Shown here: positions 27,149 to 36,239 of the stretch, in pieces
Layout of the letters: each line of letters starts with the position of its first letter
How positions within the stretch are numbered: the first letter of the stretch is position 1
Source: an uncultured Pseudomonadota bacterium
GTDB taxonomy: Bacteria; Pseudomonadota; Gammaproteobacteria; Steroidobacterales; Steroidobacteraceae
Assembly: GCA_903927005.1 (NCBI GenBank)
Contig: CAIYLH010000105.1
Coordinates: 62,001-126,000 of the forward strand
Reading direction: 5' to 3'
DNA: 64,000 bases
The notes under the pieces: generated by a model
Told to the model about the DNA's origin: nothing
Seen by the model: only the letters and a program-made list of their open reading frames with translations
Databases searched by the model: none
Position numbers and translations under genes: made by a program

Positions 27149-27660
27149 AAGGTCAGCACCGAGTGAACAGGCACCGCCGCCGGCAGCCTCGCCCGCCCGC
27201 CCAGCGCGGCAAGTTCAGCAACAAAGGCGCAGCCGACCAGGTCTCCGCCCAGACGCCGAACGAGCTCTACGCTCGCTGCGGCCGTACCGCCCGTGGCAAG
27301 AACATCGTCAACCAGCAGGACCCGATGTCCCACAACGATGGCGTCACGATGCACCTCGAGCGAGGCACTGCCGTACTCCAGCTCGTAGCTGACGCTCTCG
27401 ACGGCCGCAGGCAACTTGCCGGGCTTGCGCAGCGGCACGAAGCCAGCACCGAGCTGCCAGGCCGCAAGCGAACCGAAGATGAAGCCGCGCGCCTCCATGC
27501 CTACCACGATGTCCACGCCACTGGCCCTATACGGCTCGATCAACCGACCGATCATGGCCCGCAGCGCGCTCGCATCGGCGAGCAACGGGGTCAGATCGCG
27601 AAACAGAATGCCGGGCTGCGGAAAGTCGGGAATCGTCCTGATGTACTTGTCGAAATCCAT
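27145..27660 (-). CDS. apt: Adenine phosphoribosyltransferase
   Basis: 171 residues from ATG 27660. It has the Apt N terminus (YIRTIPDFPQPGILFRDLTPLL), the GMEARGFIFG loop, PLRKPGKLP, and the PRPP-binding motif VLLVDDVLATGGT. The enzyme salvages adenine to AMP. A start 12 bases upstream is possible but would lie deeper in the preceding gene; GGGG lies 7 bases before the chosen ATG. It begins one base after the ATP-grasp stop and overlaps the MOSC gene start. Confidence 0.95.
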   Translation of the reverse strand: MDFDKYIRTIPDFPQPGILFRDLTPLLADASALRAMIGRLIEPYRASGVDIVVGMEARGFIFGSLAAWQLGAGFVPLRKPGKLPAAVESVSYELEYGSASLEVHRDAIVVGHRVLLVDDVLATGGTAAASVELVRRLGGDLVGCAFVAELAALGGRARLPAAVPVHSVLTF

Positions 27661-27661
27661 T

Positions 27662-28696
27662 TCATGCCCCATTGGAGCGCCAGGCCGCCTGGTAGCTCAT
27701 CCCCAGCGACAGGATCCTCGCCAGCAAGTCGTCGTAACTCAGACCTGCAGCCTTGGCCGACTTGGCCAAATCCTCAAATTCTGAGAGGTTCGGATTGGCA
27801 TTGGCCTCAAGTACGAAAATCGTACCATCATTCCTCAAACGAAAGTCCATTCGTGCATAGCCGGTGAGGTGCAAAGCGCGATAAATGCGCTTGGTCAACC
27901 GCCCCAACTGAGCCATCACCGCATCAGGCAGGTTGTCCGCCGCGGCGGTACCGATGCCATGGTGCGCAATATAACGCCTGTCCCACTTGGCCTTGCGGGT
28001 CGCGATCGCCGCCTGCCCTTCCGGCAGCGAGCCGAAATGCATCTCCCAGACCGGCAGCGTCGTCAGCCGGTCGTTGCCAAGTACGCCGACATAGATTTCA
28101 CGACCCTCGATGTACTCCTCGACCAGCGCATCGCTCTGCGTCTGCTCGTGCACGAACGCGATGCGTTCCTTCAGGCTCTGCGGATCGGTACACACCGATG
28201 CCTGCGCGATGGCAAGCGAAGCGTCGTCGGTCGCTGATTTGACGAACAGGGGGTAGCGCAGCTTGGACGGCAACTGCACGCGCTTGCCGCGGCGGAACAA
28301 CGCGAATTGCGGCGTCGGGATACGGTGATACGCCAGCAGCTGCTTGGACAAGACCTTGTCGCGCGAGAGCGTCAGCCCGCGTGGGTTGCAGCCGGTATAC
28401 GGCTGACGGAGCAATTCGAGGAACGCCACGACGTGCTGGTCGTACTTGGCGATGCCGTCGAACTCCTCGAGCAGGTTGAAGACGACATTTGGACGCCACT
28501 CCTGGATGGTCGTGCGCAGCTCGGTCAGGCTGTCGAGCAGGCCGATGCAGCGAACGTCGTGCCCAGCCGTCTTCAGGTGCGAGACGACATCGTATTCGGT
28601 GCGCCATTCATCGATCTGGCGCTGGCCGTAGCCTTCCAGCGAGTCCGGCGGAACCAGGCTCTCATGGGCCACGACGAGTATTTTTAGCTTCTTCAT
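27662..28696 (-). CDS. ATP-grasp ligase of the D-Ala-D-Ala ligase family
   Basis: 344 residues from ATG 28696. The N domain starts KLKILVVAHESLVPP and includes VVFNLLEEFDG. The central ATP-grasp part has YTGCNPRGLTLSRDK, RYPLFVKSATDDAS, and ALVEEYIEGREIYVGVLG. The Mg site is YARMDFRLRNDGTIFVLEANANPNL. The fold is that of D-alanine-D-alanine ligase, which forms an amide from an acyl phosphate. The serine/tyrosine specificity loop is not that of Ddl, so a different carboxylate and amine are likely. The start overlaps the metallopeptidase stop as ATGA, so the two are translationally coupled. Confidence 0.88.
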   Translation of the reverse strand: MKKLKILVVAHESLVPPDSLEGYGQRQIDEWRTEYDVVSHLKTAGHDVRCIGLLDSLTELRTTIQEWRPNVVFNLLEEFDGIAKYDQHVVAFLELLRQPYTGCNPRGLTLSRDKVLSKQLLAYHRIPTPQFALFRRGKRVQLPSKLRYPLFVKSATDDASLAIAQASVCTDPQSLKERIAFVHEQTQSDALVEEYIEGREIYVGVLGNDRLTTLPVWEMHFGSLPEGQAAIATRKAKWDRRYIAHHGIGTAAADNLPDAVMAQLGRLTKRIYRALHLTGYARMDFRLRNDGTIFVLEANANPNLSEFEDLAKSAKAAGLSYDDLLARILSLGMSYQAAWRSNGA

Positions 28697-29733
28697 AATA
28701 TCAACCGGCGGCCGGCACTCCTCTCGAACGCATGCACCAGACGGGTCAGGATAGCCTCGACCGGCCGCACGGCCCGGCGTGGATCGCCGGCAACATACAA
28801 TTTGAGTTGCCCCGTGCGATGAATCGCCGCGCGCATCACCTGATGCACGAGGTACTCGCCACAATGCTCACGCGCAGCGATCGCGGCATGCAGCCGTGGG
28901 CGCAGCCTACGCAGAAAGGCGTCGGCGCGCCGCCGCTTCGCGCCCGGCACGGGGCTGAACACCTGCAGCAGCAGCTCATCCTCATCCCGCCGCGTCGGCG
29001 GCGTGTAAGTGCGCAAGCGCTCGTCGTAATGCTCGCGCAGTGTACGCGTCGCCTGCGACAGCGATTCTACGTGCAACCGGCTGCGCACCGGTGGCGGTCG
29101 AGCCGCCACCTCCGCCATCAGGGCATCGACGTACTCGAGCTTGGCGAGCGCAGGCCAGTCCTGATAGTCGCGACGCCAGCGAGAGCCAGGCTTGAGCCAG
29201 ACCGCAAAGGTCTCGGCGAAGTCCTCGGTCGGGTGACTCTGCGCGTACCAGCTGCACAGGTGCTGCACGAAGCGGCGACTGGCCGGCCGCGGCCGGTAGC
29301 TGTCCGGATACGGCAACGAGGCTGGCCCAAACGTCTCGCGCCAGTCGCGCCGACGGCGCAGGCGATAGGCATTGTCCAGAGCATGACCCGCTTCGTGGCG
29401 CAGGATACGCATAAACCAGTTGCGGTTGCCACCCTCAACCTCGCGCATCATGCGCCGCTCGAGCCGCCGCAGACGCGGATGCGCGAGGTAGAACGGCAGC
29501 GCGAAGCCGGGCACGCCGTCCGGCGAAAACCACTCCTCGCCGAGCCAGCAGTGGGGCCTGAATGACAGCCCACGCCGTGCCAGCTCCTCATACAGACGTT
29601 CGATGTAATGCTCCATCGACGAGCCGGCGAGCGTCAGGCCCAGATCGCAAAAGCGCACATCAAGCAGCTCCTCGTCGGCGAGGCGCACCCAGGCGCGGCG
29701 GCTGTTGCGTGGCGTGGCGGCTCGCGCGGGCAC
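28693..29733 (-). CDS. Putative zinc metallopeptidase coupled to an ATP-grasp ligase
   Basis: 346 residues from GTG 29733, with AGGGGGA upstream. The motif RHEAGHALDNAY gives the zinc ligands His113 and His117 and catalytic Glu114. HPTEDFAETFAVWL downstream may give the third ligand. This matches the putative zinc-binding metallopeptidase family (Peptidase_Mx-like). No signal peptide is present, so it is cytoplasmic. The C-terminal third is Arg-rich. The coupling with an amide-forming ATP-grasp enzyme suggests that the two act on one peptide or amide substrate, one making and one cutting the bond. That is inference. Confidence 0.82.
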   Translation of the reverse strand: MPARAATPRNSRRAWVRLADEELLDVRFCDLGLTLAGSSMEHYIERLYEELARRGLSFRPHCWLGEEWFSPDGVPGFALPFYLAHPRLRRLERRMMREVEGGNRNWFMRILRHEAGHALDNAYRLRRRRDWRETFGPASLPYPDSYRPRPASRRFVQHLCSWYAQSHPTEDFAETFAVWLKPGSRWRRDYQDWPALAKLEYVDALMAEVAARPPPVRSRLHVESLSQATRTLREHYDERLRTYTPPTRRDEDELLLQVFSPVPGAKRRRADAFLRRLRPRLHAAIAAREHCGEYLVHQVMRAAIHRTGQLKLYVAGDPRRAVRPVEAILTRLVHAFERSAGRRLIL

Positions 29734-29753
29734 TGCATCCCCCTGGACGATGA

Positions 29754-30734
29754 CTAAGGCGCGACGATCCTGGCAAGCGCCGCGACCAGCAGCCGATCAG
29801 CGATCGCGGCAATACGGCCGGCATCGGCGAGGTCGGCGACCCAGTGCGCCGGCAGCGAACTAAGTCCGTACAAGGCACCGGCGAACTGGCCGACCAGCGC
29901 GCCGTTGGCGTCCGCATCGAGGCCGAGATTGACGACCGCGAGCACAGTATCGCGATAGCCGGTACCGCGGGCCAGGCCGCCCAACAGCAACTGCAGCGCG
30001 GCGAGCACATCACCACCGGCCAGCGTCGCAGGCGCTTCGGGGATGTGCTGCCAGCCGCCGGCCGCGACCGCCGCAACCTCGCGTCGCAGGGGCAGGCGCT
30101 GCCACAGGCCGGGAACCGGGCTGTAGCCGGGCGCGAGCAGCACATCGCGCGGCTCGCCCCGCAGCACGCCAACGGCAAGCGCCGCCGCATAGCGGCAGGC
30201 GTCTATGACCACTGGATGATCATGTGTCAGGCGCGCGAGGTCCGCCGCCAGCTCAATCGCCCGCTCGGGATCGGCGAGCCCGAACGCGGCGGCGATGCCG
30301 GCGCGCAGCAGCGGCTCGCGGTCAACGCGAGCCGCGTCGACCGGCGTGCCGGGAGCCGCCGCATGGCGGGCCAGCTCCCGTGCCATCGACGCGGTGATGC
30401 CGATGCACTGGCCGGTCGTGGCACCTACGCCATCGGTCTGCCAACGCGCCAGTCGGTCATAGGCGTCTTCGCGCACCAGCTCGCCGCATTCGGTCAGGCT
30501 CTCGGCGAGCAGCAGCGCGACCGCCGCGTCATCGGTCCACGCGCCGCGCGGCAGCTCGTACGGGCCGCCGCCGATCAGATCGCCAATGCGCGTGAAAGTG
30601 CCCGGGCGGCGGTGCTGGGCGGGAGCGGCCAGCGCATCGCCGAGCGCAAGCCCATACAGCAGGCCGCGGTAACGATCCTGCAGCAGCGCCAGGTCCGCAT
30701 CGATCGCTGGCGCATCCGTCGGGGACGCATTCAC
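29754..30734 (-). CDS. ADP-ribosylglycohydrolase-family protein with altered metal site
   Basis: 326 residues from GTG 30734, overlapping the ttcA stop as GTGA. The all-helical DraG/ARH fold is indicated by [32 protein letters not shown] (residues 65-80) and [22 protein letters not shown] near residue 271. Family members remove ADP-ribose from proteins or nucleic acids using two metal ions held by TDD and a C-terminal DxDT. Here the first Thr-Asp-Asp is kept but followed by Ala in place of the usual Thr, and the DxDT Thr is also Ala. Activity may be changed. It lies in an operon with a tRNA thiolase. Confidence 0.85.
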   Translation of the reverse strand: MNASPTDAPAIDADLALLQDRYRGLLYGLALGDALAAPAQHRRPGTFTRIGDLIGGGPYELPRGAWTDDAAVALLLAESLTECGELVREDAYDRLARWQTDGVGATTGQCIGITASMARELARHAAAPGTPVDAARVDREPLLRAGIAAAFGLADPERAIELAADLARLTHDHPVVIDACRYAAALAVGVLRGEPRDVLLAPGYSPVPGLWQRLPLRREVAAVAAGGWQHIPEAPATLAGGDVLAALQLLLGGLARGTGYRDTVLAVVNLGLDADANGALVGQFAGALYGLSSLPAHWVADLADAGRIAAIADRLLVAALARIVAP

Positions 30735-31609
30735 CCGGCGTCTCCACCAGAGGGCGTGCGACCTGCGTCAAGTGCGGCGAAGTCGAACAACGCGGGGTCT
30801 GCCAGCTGCGAGGGCTGCACGTCGCGCAGCGCAGCGAAGATCGATTCGACCCGACCCGGGTGGGTGCGCTCCCAGTCGCGCAACATGCGACCGACCACCT
30901 CGCGCTGCAGATTGGGCTGCGAGCCGCACAGCGTGCACGGGATCAGCGGGAAGTGTCGGGCCCGCGCGTAGCGCATGATCTCGCGCTCAGGCACGTAGGC
31001 CAACGGCCGGATCACGATGTGACGACCATCATCGGAGAGCAACTTTGGCGGCATCGCCTTGAGCTTGCCGCCGTAGAAGAGGTTCAGGAACAGGGTCTCG
31101 AGCAGGTCGTCACGATGGTGACCAAGCGCGATCTTGGTGACGCCATTCTCACTGGCGTAGCGGTACAGCGCGCCGCGCCGCATCCGCGAGCACAGGCTGC
31201 ACATGGTCTTGCCTTCGGGAATCAGCCGCTTGACCACCGAGTAGGTGTCCTGCTCGATCACGTGAAACGGAACCCGCAGCGACTTGAGGTAATCGGGCAG
31301 CACGTGCGCCGGGAACCCGGGCTGCTTCTGATCGAGATTGACCGCCAAGAGCTCGAAGCTGACCGGAGCGCTGCGCTGCAGCGACAGCAACATGTCCAGC
31401 AGCGTGTAGGAGTCCTTGCCGCCCGACAGGCAGACCATGATCTTGTCGCCGTCGGCGATCATCGCGTAGTCGGCGATCGCTTTGCCGACCAGTCCGCGCA
31501 TCTCCGCCTGCAGGCGCTTGAAGCTGCGCGACGGACGCGGCGCCGCCGGCAGGACAGGCGACACGATCCTGGGCACGAGCGGCAGGTCAAGGTCCACGGC
31601 CGAGTTCAA
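30731..31609 (-). CDS. ttcA: tRNA 2-thiocytidine biosynthesis protein TtcA
   Basis: 292 residues. The PP-loop SGGKDS (62-67) activates the target cytidine by adenylation. Cys138 and Cys141 (MCSLCSR) with Cys226 in IPCTLCG are the residues that hold the Fe-S cluster in Ttc[17 protein letters not shown] is also typical. The enzyme makes 2-thiocytidine at tRNA position 32. The TTG start at 31609 overlaps the carboxypeptidase stop (TTGA); a GTG 12 bases later is an alternative. Next in the operon is the ADP-ribosylglycohydrolase gene. Confidence 0.95.
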   Translation of the reverse strand: MNSAVDLDLPLVPRIVSPVLPAAPRPSRSFKRLQAEMRGLVGKAIADYAMIADGDKIMVCLSGGKDSYTLLDMLLSLQRSAPVSFELLAVNLDQKQPGFPAHVLPDYLKSLRVPFHVIEQDTYSVVKRLIPEGKTMCSLCSRMRRGALYRYASENGVTKIALGHHRDDLLETLFLNLFYGGKLKAMPPKLLSDDGRHIVIRPLAYVPEREIMRYARARHFPLIPCTLCGSQPNLQREVVGRMLRDWERTHPGRVESIFAALRDVQPSQLADPALFDFAALDAGRTPSGGDAG

Positions 31610-33105
31610 CGCGGCTCGAGGTATTTCGCTTCGAAGTAACGCAGCGCAGGCGCCGCCGACAGCGGCCTGCCGGTGGCTTCCTTGATCAGGTCCTGCACCG
31701 TCATCTTCGCGCCAATGCCGTGGACATGTTCGCGCAGCCAGGCAAACAGGCCCGTGAACTCACCGCGGGCGAGCTCCTCATCGAGCGTCTCCTGGTCGCC
31801 GCGGAGTTTTTCCCACAGCTGGATTGCGATCAGCCCGCCGAGCGCGTGCGCCGGGAAGTAGCCGAACTGACCCACCGCCCAGTGGATGTCCTGCAGGCAG
31901 CCTTCGAGGTCATTGGCCGGCACCAGCCCGAGGCGACGCTCCGCCGCCTCATTCCAGGCCGCCGGCAGGTCCGCCGCCTTCAAATCCCCATCGAGCAGGC
32001 TCTGCTCAAGCTCAAAGCGCAGCATGATGTGTGCCTGGTAGGTCATCTCGTCGGCGTCGGCACGCAGCGAACCGCGATGTACCCGGGTCAGGTGGCGATA
32101 GAGGTTCTCCACCTCCCACTCGGGACCCGACACGCCCAGATGCTTGTCGAGCAGCGGCTTGAGAAACGTCAGGAACGGCCGGCTGTGCACGACCATCATC
32201 TCCAGCAGCAGCGACTGGCTCTCCTCGAGCGCCATGCCGCGGTTGCTTCCTACCGGCTGGTCGCGCCACTCGGTAGGCAGACCCAGGTCGTACATCGCAT
32301 GGCCAGTTTCGTGCAGCGCGCCGAGCAGGCCGGTAAACGGCTCGTTAGGCTCGAAGCGCGTGGTGACGCGCAAATCACCCGCCATGCCCTCGGTGAACGG
32401 ATGCTCGCTTTCATCGAAGCGGCCACGATCAAACGGGAAGCCCAGCGCCTTCATCGCCTCGACGCACAACGCGCGCTGCTTCGAAGCGGCGAACTTGCCA
32501 GTGATCGGCAGCGACGGCTTCACCGACTGCAGCTCGATGCTCTCGCGGATCAGGGCCGGCAAGCGCCTGCCCAGCACCTTGAACAAGCCATCGATATCGG
32601 CAGTCAGCACGCCAGGGCTGTACTCGTCGACCAGCGCGTCGTAGGGCGCAAGCCCAAGATGCTGGCCGAGCAGCGCCGCGCGATCGCGGGTCAGCGCGAC
32701 GACCTCGGCGAGATGTGGCGCGAAATCCGCAAACTGCTGGGTCCGGCGCGCCTCGGTCCACTGCACTTCGGCCCGCGCGCTGGCCTTGGCCAGACGCGAG
32801 ACCAGCGCATGCGGCATGGCAAGCGAATGATCGCGCTGGCGGCGCATCTCCCGCAAGTTGGCGACCTGCCAATCCTCCAGGCCCTGCGAGTTCGCCTGCG
32901 CCCGATCGATCAGACGCGACATCTTAGGCGAGGTGAGGATCGCGTGACATTCGGTTTCGAGCGCGGCGAGCTGTTCGCCGCGAACCTCGGCACTGCCGCG
33001 CGGCATCATCACCGCCGCGTCCCAACGCAGCGTCGCCAGCGCGCCACGGAACGCATGCAAGCGCCGGAACTCTTCCTCGAGCTGTTGGTAGGGAGTCGCA
33101 GCCAT
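31606..33105 (-). CDS. Carboxypeptidase Taq (M32 family metallocarboxypeptidase)
   Basis: 499 residues from ATG 33105, preceded by GAAGGAAT; the frame extends to 33147 without a ribosome site. The zinc motif [13 protein letters not shown] lies at residues 265-269. M32 hallmarks follow: [53 protein letters not shown] and [18 protein letters not shown]. The enzyme removes C-terminal residues with broad specificity in the cytoplasm. It is the first gene of a seven-gene minus-strand operon reaching to 26312. Confidence 0.95.
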   Translation of the reverse strand: MAATPYQQLEEEFRRLHAFRGALATLRWDAAVMMPRGSAEVRGEQLAALETECHAILTSPKMSRLIDRAQANSQGLEDWQVANLREMRRQRDHSLAMPHALVSRLAKASARAEVQWTEARRTQQFADFAPHLAEVVALTRDRAALLGQHLGLAPYDALVDEYSPGVLTADIDGLFKVLGRRLPALIRESIELQSVKPSLPITGKFAASKQRALCVEAMKALGFPFDRGRFDESEHPFTEGMAGDLRVTTRFEPNEPFTGLLGALHETGHAMYDLGLPTEWRDQPVGSNRGMALEESQSLLLEMMVVHSRPFLTFLKPLLDKHLGVSGPEWEVENLYRHLTRVHRGSLRADADEMTYQAHIMLRFELEQSLLDGDLKAADLPAAWNEAAERRLGLVPANDLEGCLQDIHWAVGQFGYFPAHALGGLIAIQLWEKLRGDQETLDEELARGEFTGLFAWLREHVHGIGAKMTVQDLIKEATGRPLSAAPALRYFEAKYLEPR

Positions 33106-33315
33106 GATTCCTTCGGGGCCGACCAGCCGGCGACGACGTTCGATCATCAGACCCCACCGGTGGCGGGGCCTTGGATACGTCGTGGCGACGGGTCGGGCGG
33201 AACCATTCTACCCGAGGCCCCTCGCCGGAAACGGCCGGAGAGGGGTTAAATAACTGTTTTTATTGCAAAAAGATCGCCATTTCAGTCATTGACAGGGGCT
33301 TTTGCCCCCCGTCGC

Positions 33316-33783
33316 TCAGAAATAGAGCCGCATCAGCACCTCGGCGATGCAGGCGGGCTTCTTCTCGCCCTCCAACTCCACCGTGAACTCCTCGGTGATC
33401 TGCAGCCCGCCCGAGACGTCCTCGACCGCGAGCAGCTTGGTGCGCGAACGCAGCATCGCGCCTTCCTTGACGGCGTTGGTGAAGCGCAGCTTGTTCATGC
33501 CGTAGTTGATCACGGTGCGTACGCCGGGATACAGCGGGGTATCTTCCTTCACGATTCCGCGCAGCATCGGATAGAGCGACATCGTCAGGTAACCGTGCGC
33601 GATCGTCCGCCGCCACGGTGAGTCCTTGGCCGCCCGCTCGGGATCGGTGTGGATCCACTGGAAGTCGCCGGTGGCCGCGGCGAACGCATTGATGCGTTCC
33701 TGGGTCATCTGCATCCAGTCACTGACATGGACTTCCTGACCCACCTTGGCGAGCAACTCGGCACGAACATTTTCAATCGACAT
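33316..33783 (-). CDS. MaoC-like (R)-specific enoyl-CoA hydratase
   Basis: 155 residues. A hot-dog fold with the hydratase 2 motif ATGDFQWIHTDPERA gives the catalytic pair Asp40 and His45, followed by RTIAHGYLTMSL. This is the MaoC/NodN-like branch that hydrates trans-2-enoyl-CoA to (R)-3-hydroxyacyl-CoA. Its stop lies at the end of the phaE-phaC operon, three bases after phaC. It therefore most likely supplies (R)-hydroxyacyl-CoA monomers from beta-oxidation to the PHA synthase, in the manner of PhaJ. Confidence 0.88.
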   Translation of the reverse strand: MSIENVRAELLAKVGQEVHVSDWMQMTQERINAFAAATGDFQWIHTDPERAAKDSPWRRTIAHGYLTMSLYPMLRGIVKEDTPLYPGVRTVINYGMNKLRFTNAVKEGAMLRSRTKLLAVEDVSGGLQITEEFTVELEGEKKPACIAEVLMRLYF

Positions 33784-33786
33784 CTC

Positions 33787-34857
33787 TCATCCTTTGGCCG
33801 GCGTCCGACCGCTACCCCGGCCCGAGAGCCAGCGGGAAATCTCGACCGGAACCTGCTGGGCCCGGCCGCTCACGTAAATACCTATGTGCCCACCGTCGAA
33901 CACCAGCTCGTCGCAGCGGCCACCCACGAGCCCGGCAAGCGGACGGGACGCCGATGGCGGCACGAGGTGGTCGGCGCTGGCATACACGTTCAGCACCGGC
34001 ACGCGGATGCGCCGCAGGTCGACCTCACGTCCCTCGAGCTGCAACCCACCGCGGACAAGGCGGTTCTCCTGGTAGAACCAGCGCACGAACTCGGCGAACG
34101 CTCGGCCCGCCTGATCAGGACTGTCGCGAATCCACTGCTCCATGCGCAGGAAGTTCGCCAGTTTGTCCGGCTCATCCGCATCATCGACGAGAGCGAGGTA
34201 CTTCTGCAATGTCAGTCGAAATGGCATCAGCGATTGGAAGGTGAAGTTCAGCAGCTCACCGGGCACGTTGCCGCAAGTCGCCACCAGCGCATCGACGTCG
34301 ATGCCCCGCGCCCAGCGGCCGAGCAGGTTGTCGGGCGTCTGAAAGTCGACCGGTGTGACCATCGTCACCAGCCGGCGAATGCGGGTCGGTTCAAGCGCGG
34401 CATATAGCAGCGACAGCGTGCCGCCCTGGCAGACGCCCAGCAGGTCCGGCCGGCCAACACTTGCGGTGACGTGCTGCACCGCCCGATGTACGTAGCCGAG
34501 CACGTAGTCGGCAACTCCAAGGCCCCGGTCGCCGCGGTCTGGATACCCCCAGTCCAGCAGGAAGACTTCGTGGCCGAGCCCGGTCAGCCGACGGATCAGC
34601 GACCGGTCGGGCTGCAGATCGAGCACCGTCGGTCGATTGATCAGCGCGTAGACGATCAACAGCGGCGTGCGTCGCGCCGGTCGCGCCGTCGGCGCGTAGC
34701 GATACAAGGTGGCCTTGCCGTCCACCAGCACCGCCTCTCGCGGCGCGGTGCCGAGTTCCACCTTGGGCAGCGCGGCGAGCGTCACGAGCGATTGTTGGAC
34801 ACGCGTCTGGAACGCGGCCAGCTCGCGCTGTAGCGCAGTCAGGTCAAACGCAGTCAC
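33787..34857 (-). CDS. phaC: Class III poly(3-hydroxyalkanoate) synthase catalytic subunit PhaC
   Basis: 356 residues from GTG 34857, overlapping the phaE stop as GTGA; the longer frame to 35094 is a shadow of phaE. The lipase-like box GVCQGG holds the nucleophile Cys at about residue 142, with Asp in YASADHLVPP at about 293 and His in GGHIGIYVSG at about 322. Order and spacing agree with the C149/D302/H331 triad of Allochromatium vinosum PhaC. Length matches class III (about 355), which requires PhaE. It polymerises 3-hydroxyacyl-CoA on granules. Confidence 0.95.
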   Translation of the reverse strand: MTAFDLTALQRELAAFQTRVQQSLVTLAALPKVELGTAPREAVLVDGKATLYRYAPTARPARRTPLLIVYALINRPTVLDLQPDRSLIRRLTGLGHEVFLLDWGYPDRGDRGLGVADYVLGYVHRAVQHVTASVGRPDLLGVCQGGTLSLLYAALEPTRIRRLVTMVTPVDFQTPDNLLGRWARGIDVDALVATCGNVPGELLNFTFQSLMPFRLTLQKYLALVDDADEPDKLANFLRMEQWIRDSPDQAGRAFAEFVRWFYQENRLVRGGLQLEGREVDLRRIRVPVLNVYASADHLVPPSASRPLAGLVGGRCDELVFDGGHIGIYVSGRAQQVPVEISRWLSGRGSGRTPAKG

Positions 34858-35474
34858 GAACGGCGCCTGGTCGCGCGCTTGGCCGGCCGCGCAGCAAGTT
34901 CGGCGCGCAGCGAGCGCAGCGTGTCGTGCAGCGCGTCCACCTCGGCGCGGGACGGGACTCCGGCGAGCCGCGCGGCCTGTTCCGCCAGCGCCTGCTGGCC
35001 GGCACGCAGACGCACCAACTCGTTGAACAGTTGCGCCTGCGCAGCGGCGAACGCCTCGCCGCGGGCGGCCTGCTGGAACGCGGCCTCGGCGCAATCTATC
35101 CAGGCATCAAAGGTCGCGCGCAGGGTCGCAGGGGCGGACGCGGCCGCAGGACGCGCAGCGAAGCGGGCGGCCGTATCGCGGGCGATCACGCCGAGTTGGG
35201 CGCTCCATGCAGCGGACGCCGCCGCCAGCACCGGTGTGCCGATCGGAGCGGCGGGCAGCACGCCGGCATAGAAGCTACGCGCAAGCACCTCGAGGCCCGC
35301 CAGCCAGCGCGCCTGCTCCGCGGGCGACGCCGGCGGCTGCGCCGCGAGACGGGCGTAGTCGCTGGCGAAACGCGTGAAGGCTGCGCTCGCGCCGCCCAGC
35401 GCCTCGGCCGCGGCGGGGCCCGTCGGAACCGACAGGCCTTTCCATAGCTGCAGCCACGCGTCCAGGTCACCCAT
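34854..35474 (-). CDS. phaE: Class III PHA synthase subunit PhaE (short form)
   Basis: 206 residues from ATG 35474 (a TTG precedes it). It starts MGDLDAWLQLWKG, is Ala-rich, and ends in a coiled coil (RAEVDALHDTLRSLRAEL) with a basic tail (KRATRRRS). Identity rests on position: it overlaps phaC by GTGA, and the C-terminal region resembles the PhaE poly(3-hydroxyalkanoate) synthase subunit. A. vinosum PhaE has about 357 residues, so this is a short version. PhaE activates PhaC and is needed for the class III complex. Confidence 0.8.
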   Translation of the reverse strand: MGDLDAWLQLWKGLSVPTGPAAAEALGGASAAFTRFASDYARLAAQPPASPAEQARWLAGLEVLARSFYAGVLPAAPIGTPVLAAASAAWSAQLGVIARDTAARFAARPAAASAPATLRATFDAWIDCAEAAFQQAARGEAFAAAQAQLFNELVRLRAGQQALAEQAARLAGVPSRAEVDALHDTLRSLRAELAARPAKRATRRRS

Positions 35475-35616
35475 CAAACTTTACTTAATCTGGTTTGTGG
35501 CGCCATAGGAACCAGGCTCTGGGGCGGCCGAGGCCCTCAGGATAAATTCTAAGTAATTGATAATTAAATAGTTATACACAAATTAAGCGCTGCCTGAACC
35601 ATTCCAGATTTTCATG

Positions 35617-35653
35617 TTGCAATGCAAAAAGAACTGTTTATACTGCACTGCAA
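35617..35653 (+). promoter_or_regulatory. phaP promoter with two TGCA-type palindromes (likely PhaR operator)
   Basis: TTGCAA (35617-35622) and TATACT (35639-35644) with 16-base spacing form a promoter for the phasin gene. TTGCAATGCAA (35617-35627) is an odd-centred palindrome covering the -35, and TGCACTGCAA (35644-35653) abuts the -10. TGC-rich palindromes are the known PhaR target in other Proteobacteria, and phaR is encoded 1.7 kb away. Confidence 0.65.
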
Positions 35654-35681
35654 CAAACGGATCTCCACCGGAGCACTCAAG

Positions 35682-36047
35682 ATGACGAACAGCACCACTG
35701 AAATCAATGCGTTCCTCGAGAACTCGCGCAAGTTCGCCGAGCCGATGACCCGCCTGCAGGCGCTGTCGGCCCGCACCTTCGAGCGCTTCGCCCGCTACGG
35801 CTACGAAGTCGCCGGCGATTACCTGAACCTCAGCCTGGCCTCGCTCCACGCCGCGACGCAGACCCACGAGCTGCCGGCGCTGCTGAAGAAGCAGACCGAG
35901 CTGACCACTGCCTACGTCGAGAAGCAGACCCAGCGCTCGCAGGACTTCCTGAAGCTCGCCGGCGAAGCGCAGGCCGACGTGACCCAGTGGGTCGACCACG
36001 CCTCGACCGAGTTTACGGCCCGCACGAAGACCGCCAAGGCCGCCTGA
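35682..36047 (+). CDS. phaP: Phasin PhaP
   Basis: 121 residues from ATG 35682. It is a purely helical phasin: EINAFLENSRKFAEPMTRLQALSARTFERFARYGYEVAGDYLNLSL, then EKQTQRSQDFLKLAGEAQADVTQWVDHA. Phasins coat PHA granules and set their size. It is transcribed away from phaEC and followed by a terminator. The TGCA palindromes in its promoter suggest repression by PhaR until granules appear. Confidence 0.92.
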   Translation: MTNSTTEINAFLENSRKFAEPMTRLQALSARTFERFARYGYEVAGDYLNLSLASLHAATQTHELPALLKKQTELTTAYVEKQTQRSQDFLKLAGEAQADVTQWVDHASTEFTARTKTAKAA

Positions 36048-36100
36048 AGAATCTCGACCCCTGGCCGCCTTGGCGGCCAGGGGTTGGAACCTCCCCCCTC

Positions 36101-36137
36101 GGGATGGTGTGGCTACGGCTCACCGTCCCTTTTTTTA
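36101..36137 (+). terminator. Rho-independent terminator downstream of phaP
   Basis: A 9-bp stem with one G-U pair (36101-36109 with 36121-36129) and an 11-base loop is followed by TTTTTTT at 36130-36136. A second GC-rich hairpin at 36058-36083 precedes it and may help. Confidence 0.82.
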
Positions 36138-36239
36138 TTTGGTGTGGACAGCCGCATGGGCTGGTGTTGCGAACTGGCAGTGACACAGGGATTGCGCTAG
36201 CAGGCGCTCACGCCGTGCTGGTTGTCAGCGCGTCTCGGG

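Noticed and set aside
33225..33270. Hairpin between pepM32 and maoC (CCCCTC / GAGGGG)
   Set aside because: Imperfect stem with a bulge and only a weak distant T tract on the plus strand, where no gene ends; not called a terminator.
36058..36083. GC-rich hairpin directly after phaP
   Set aside because: Very strong stem but no T run; the stem with T run at 36101-36137 is the better terminator.
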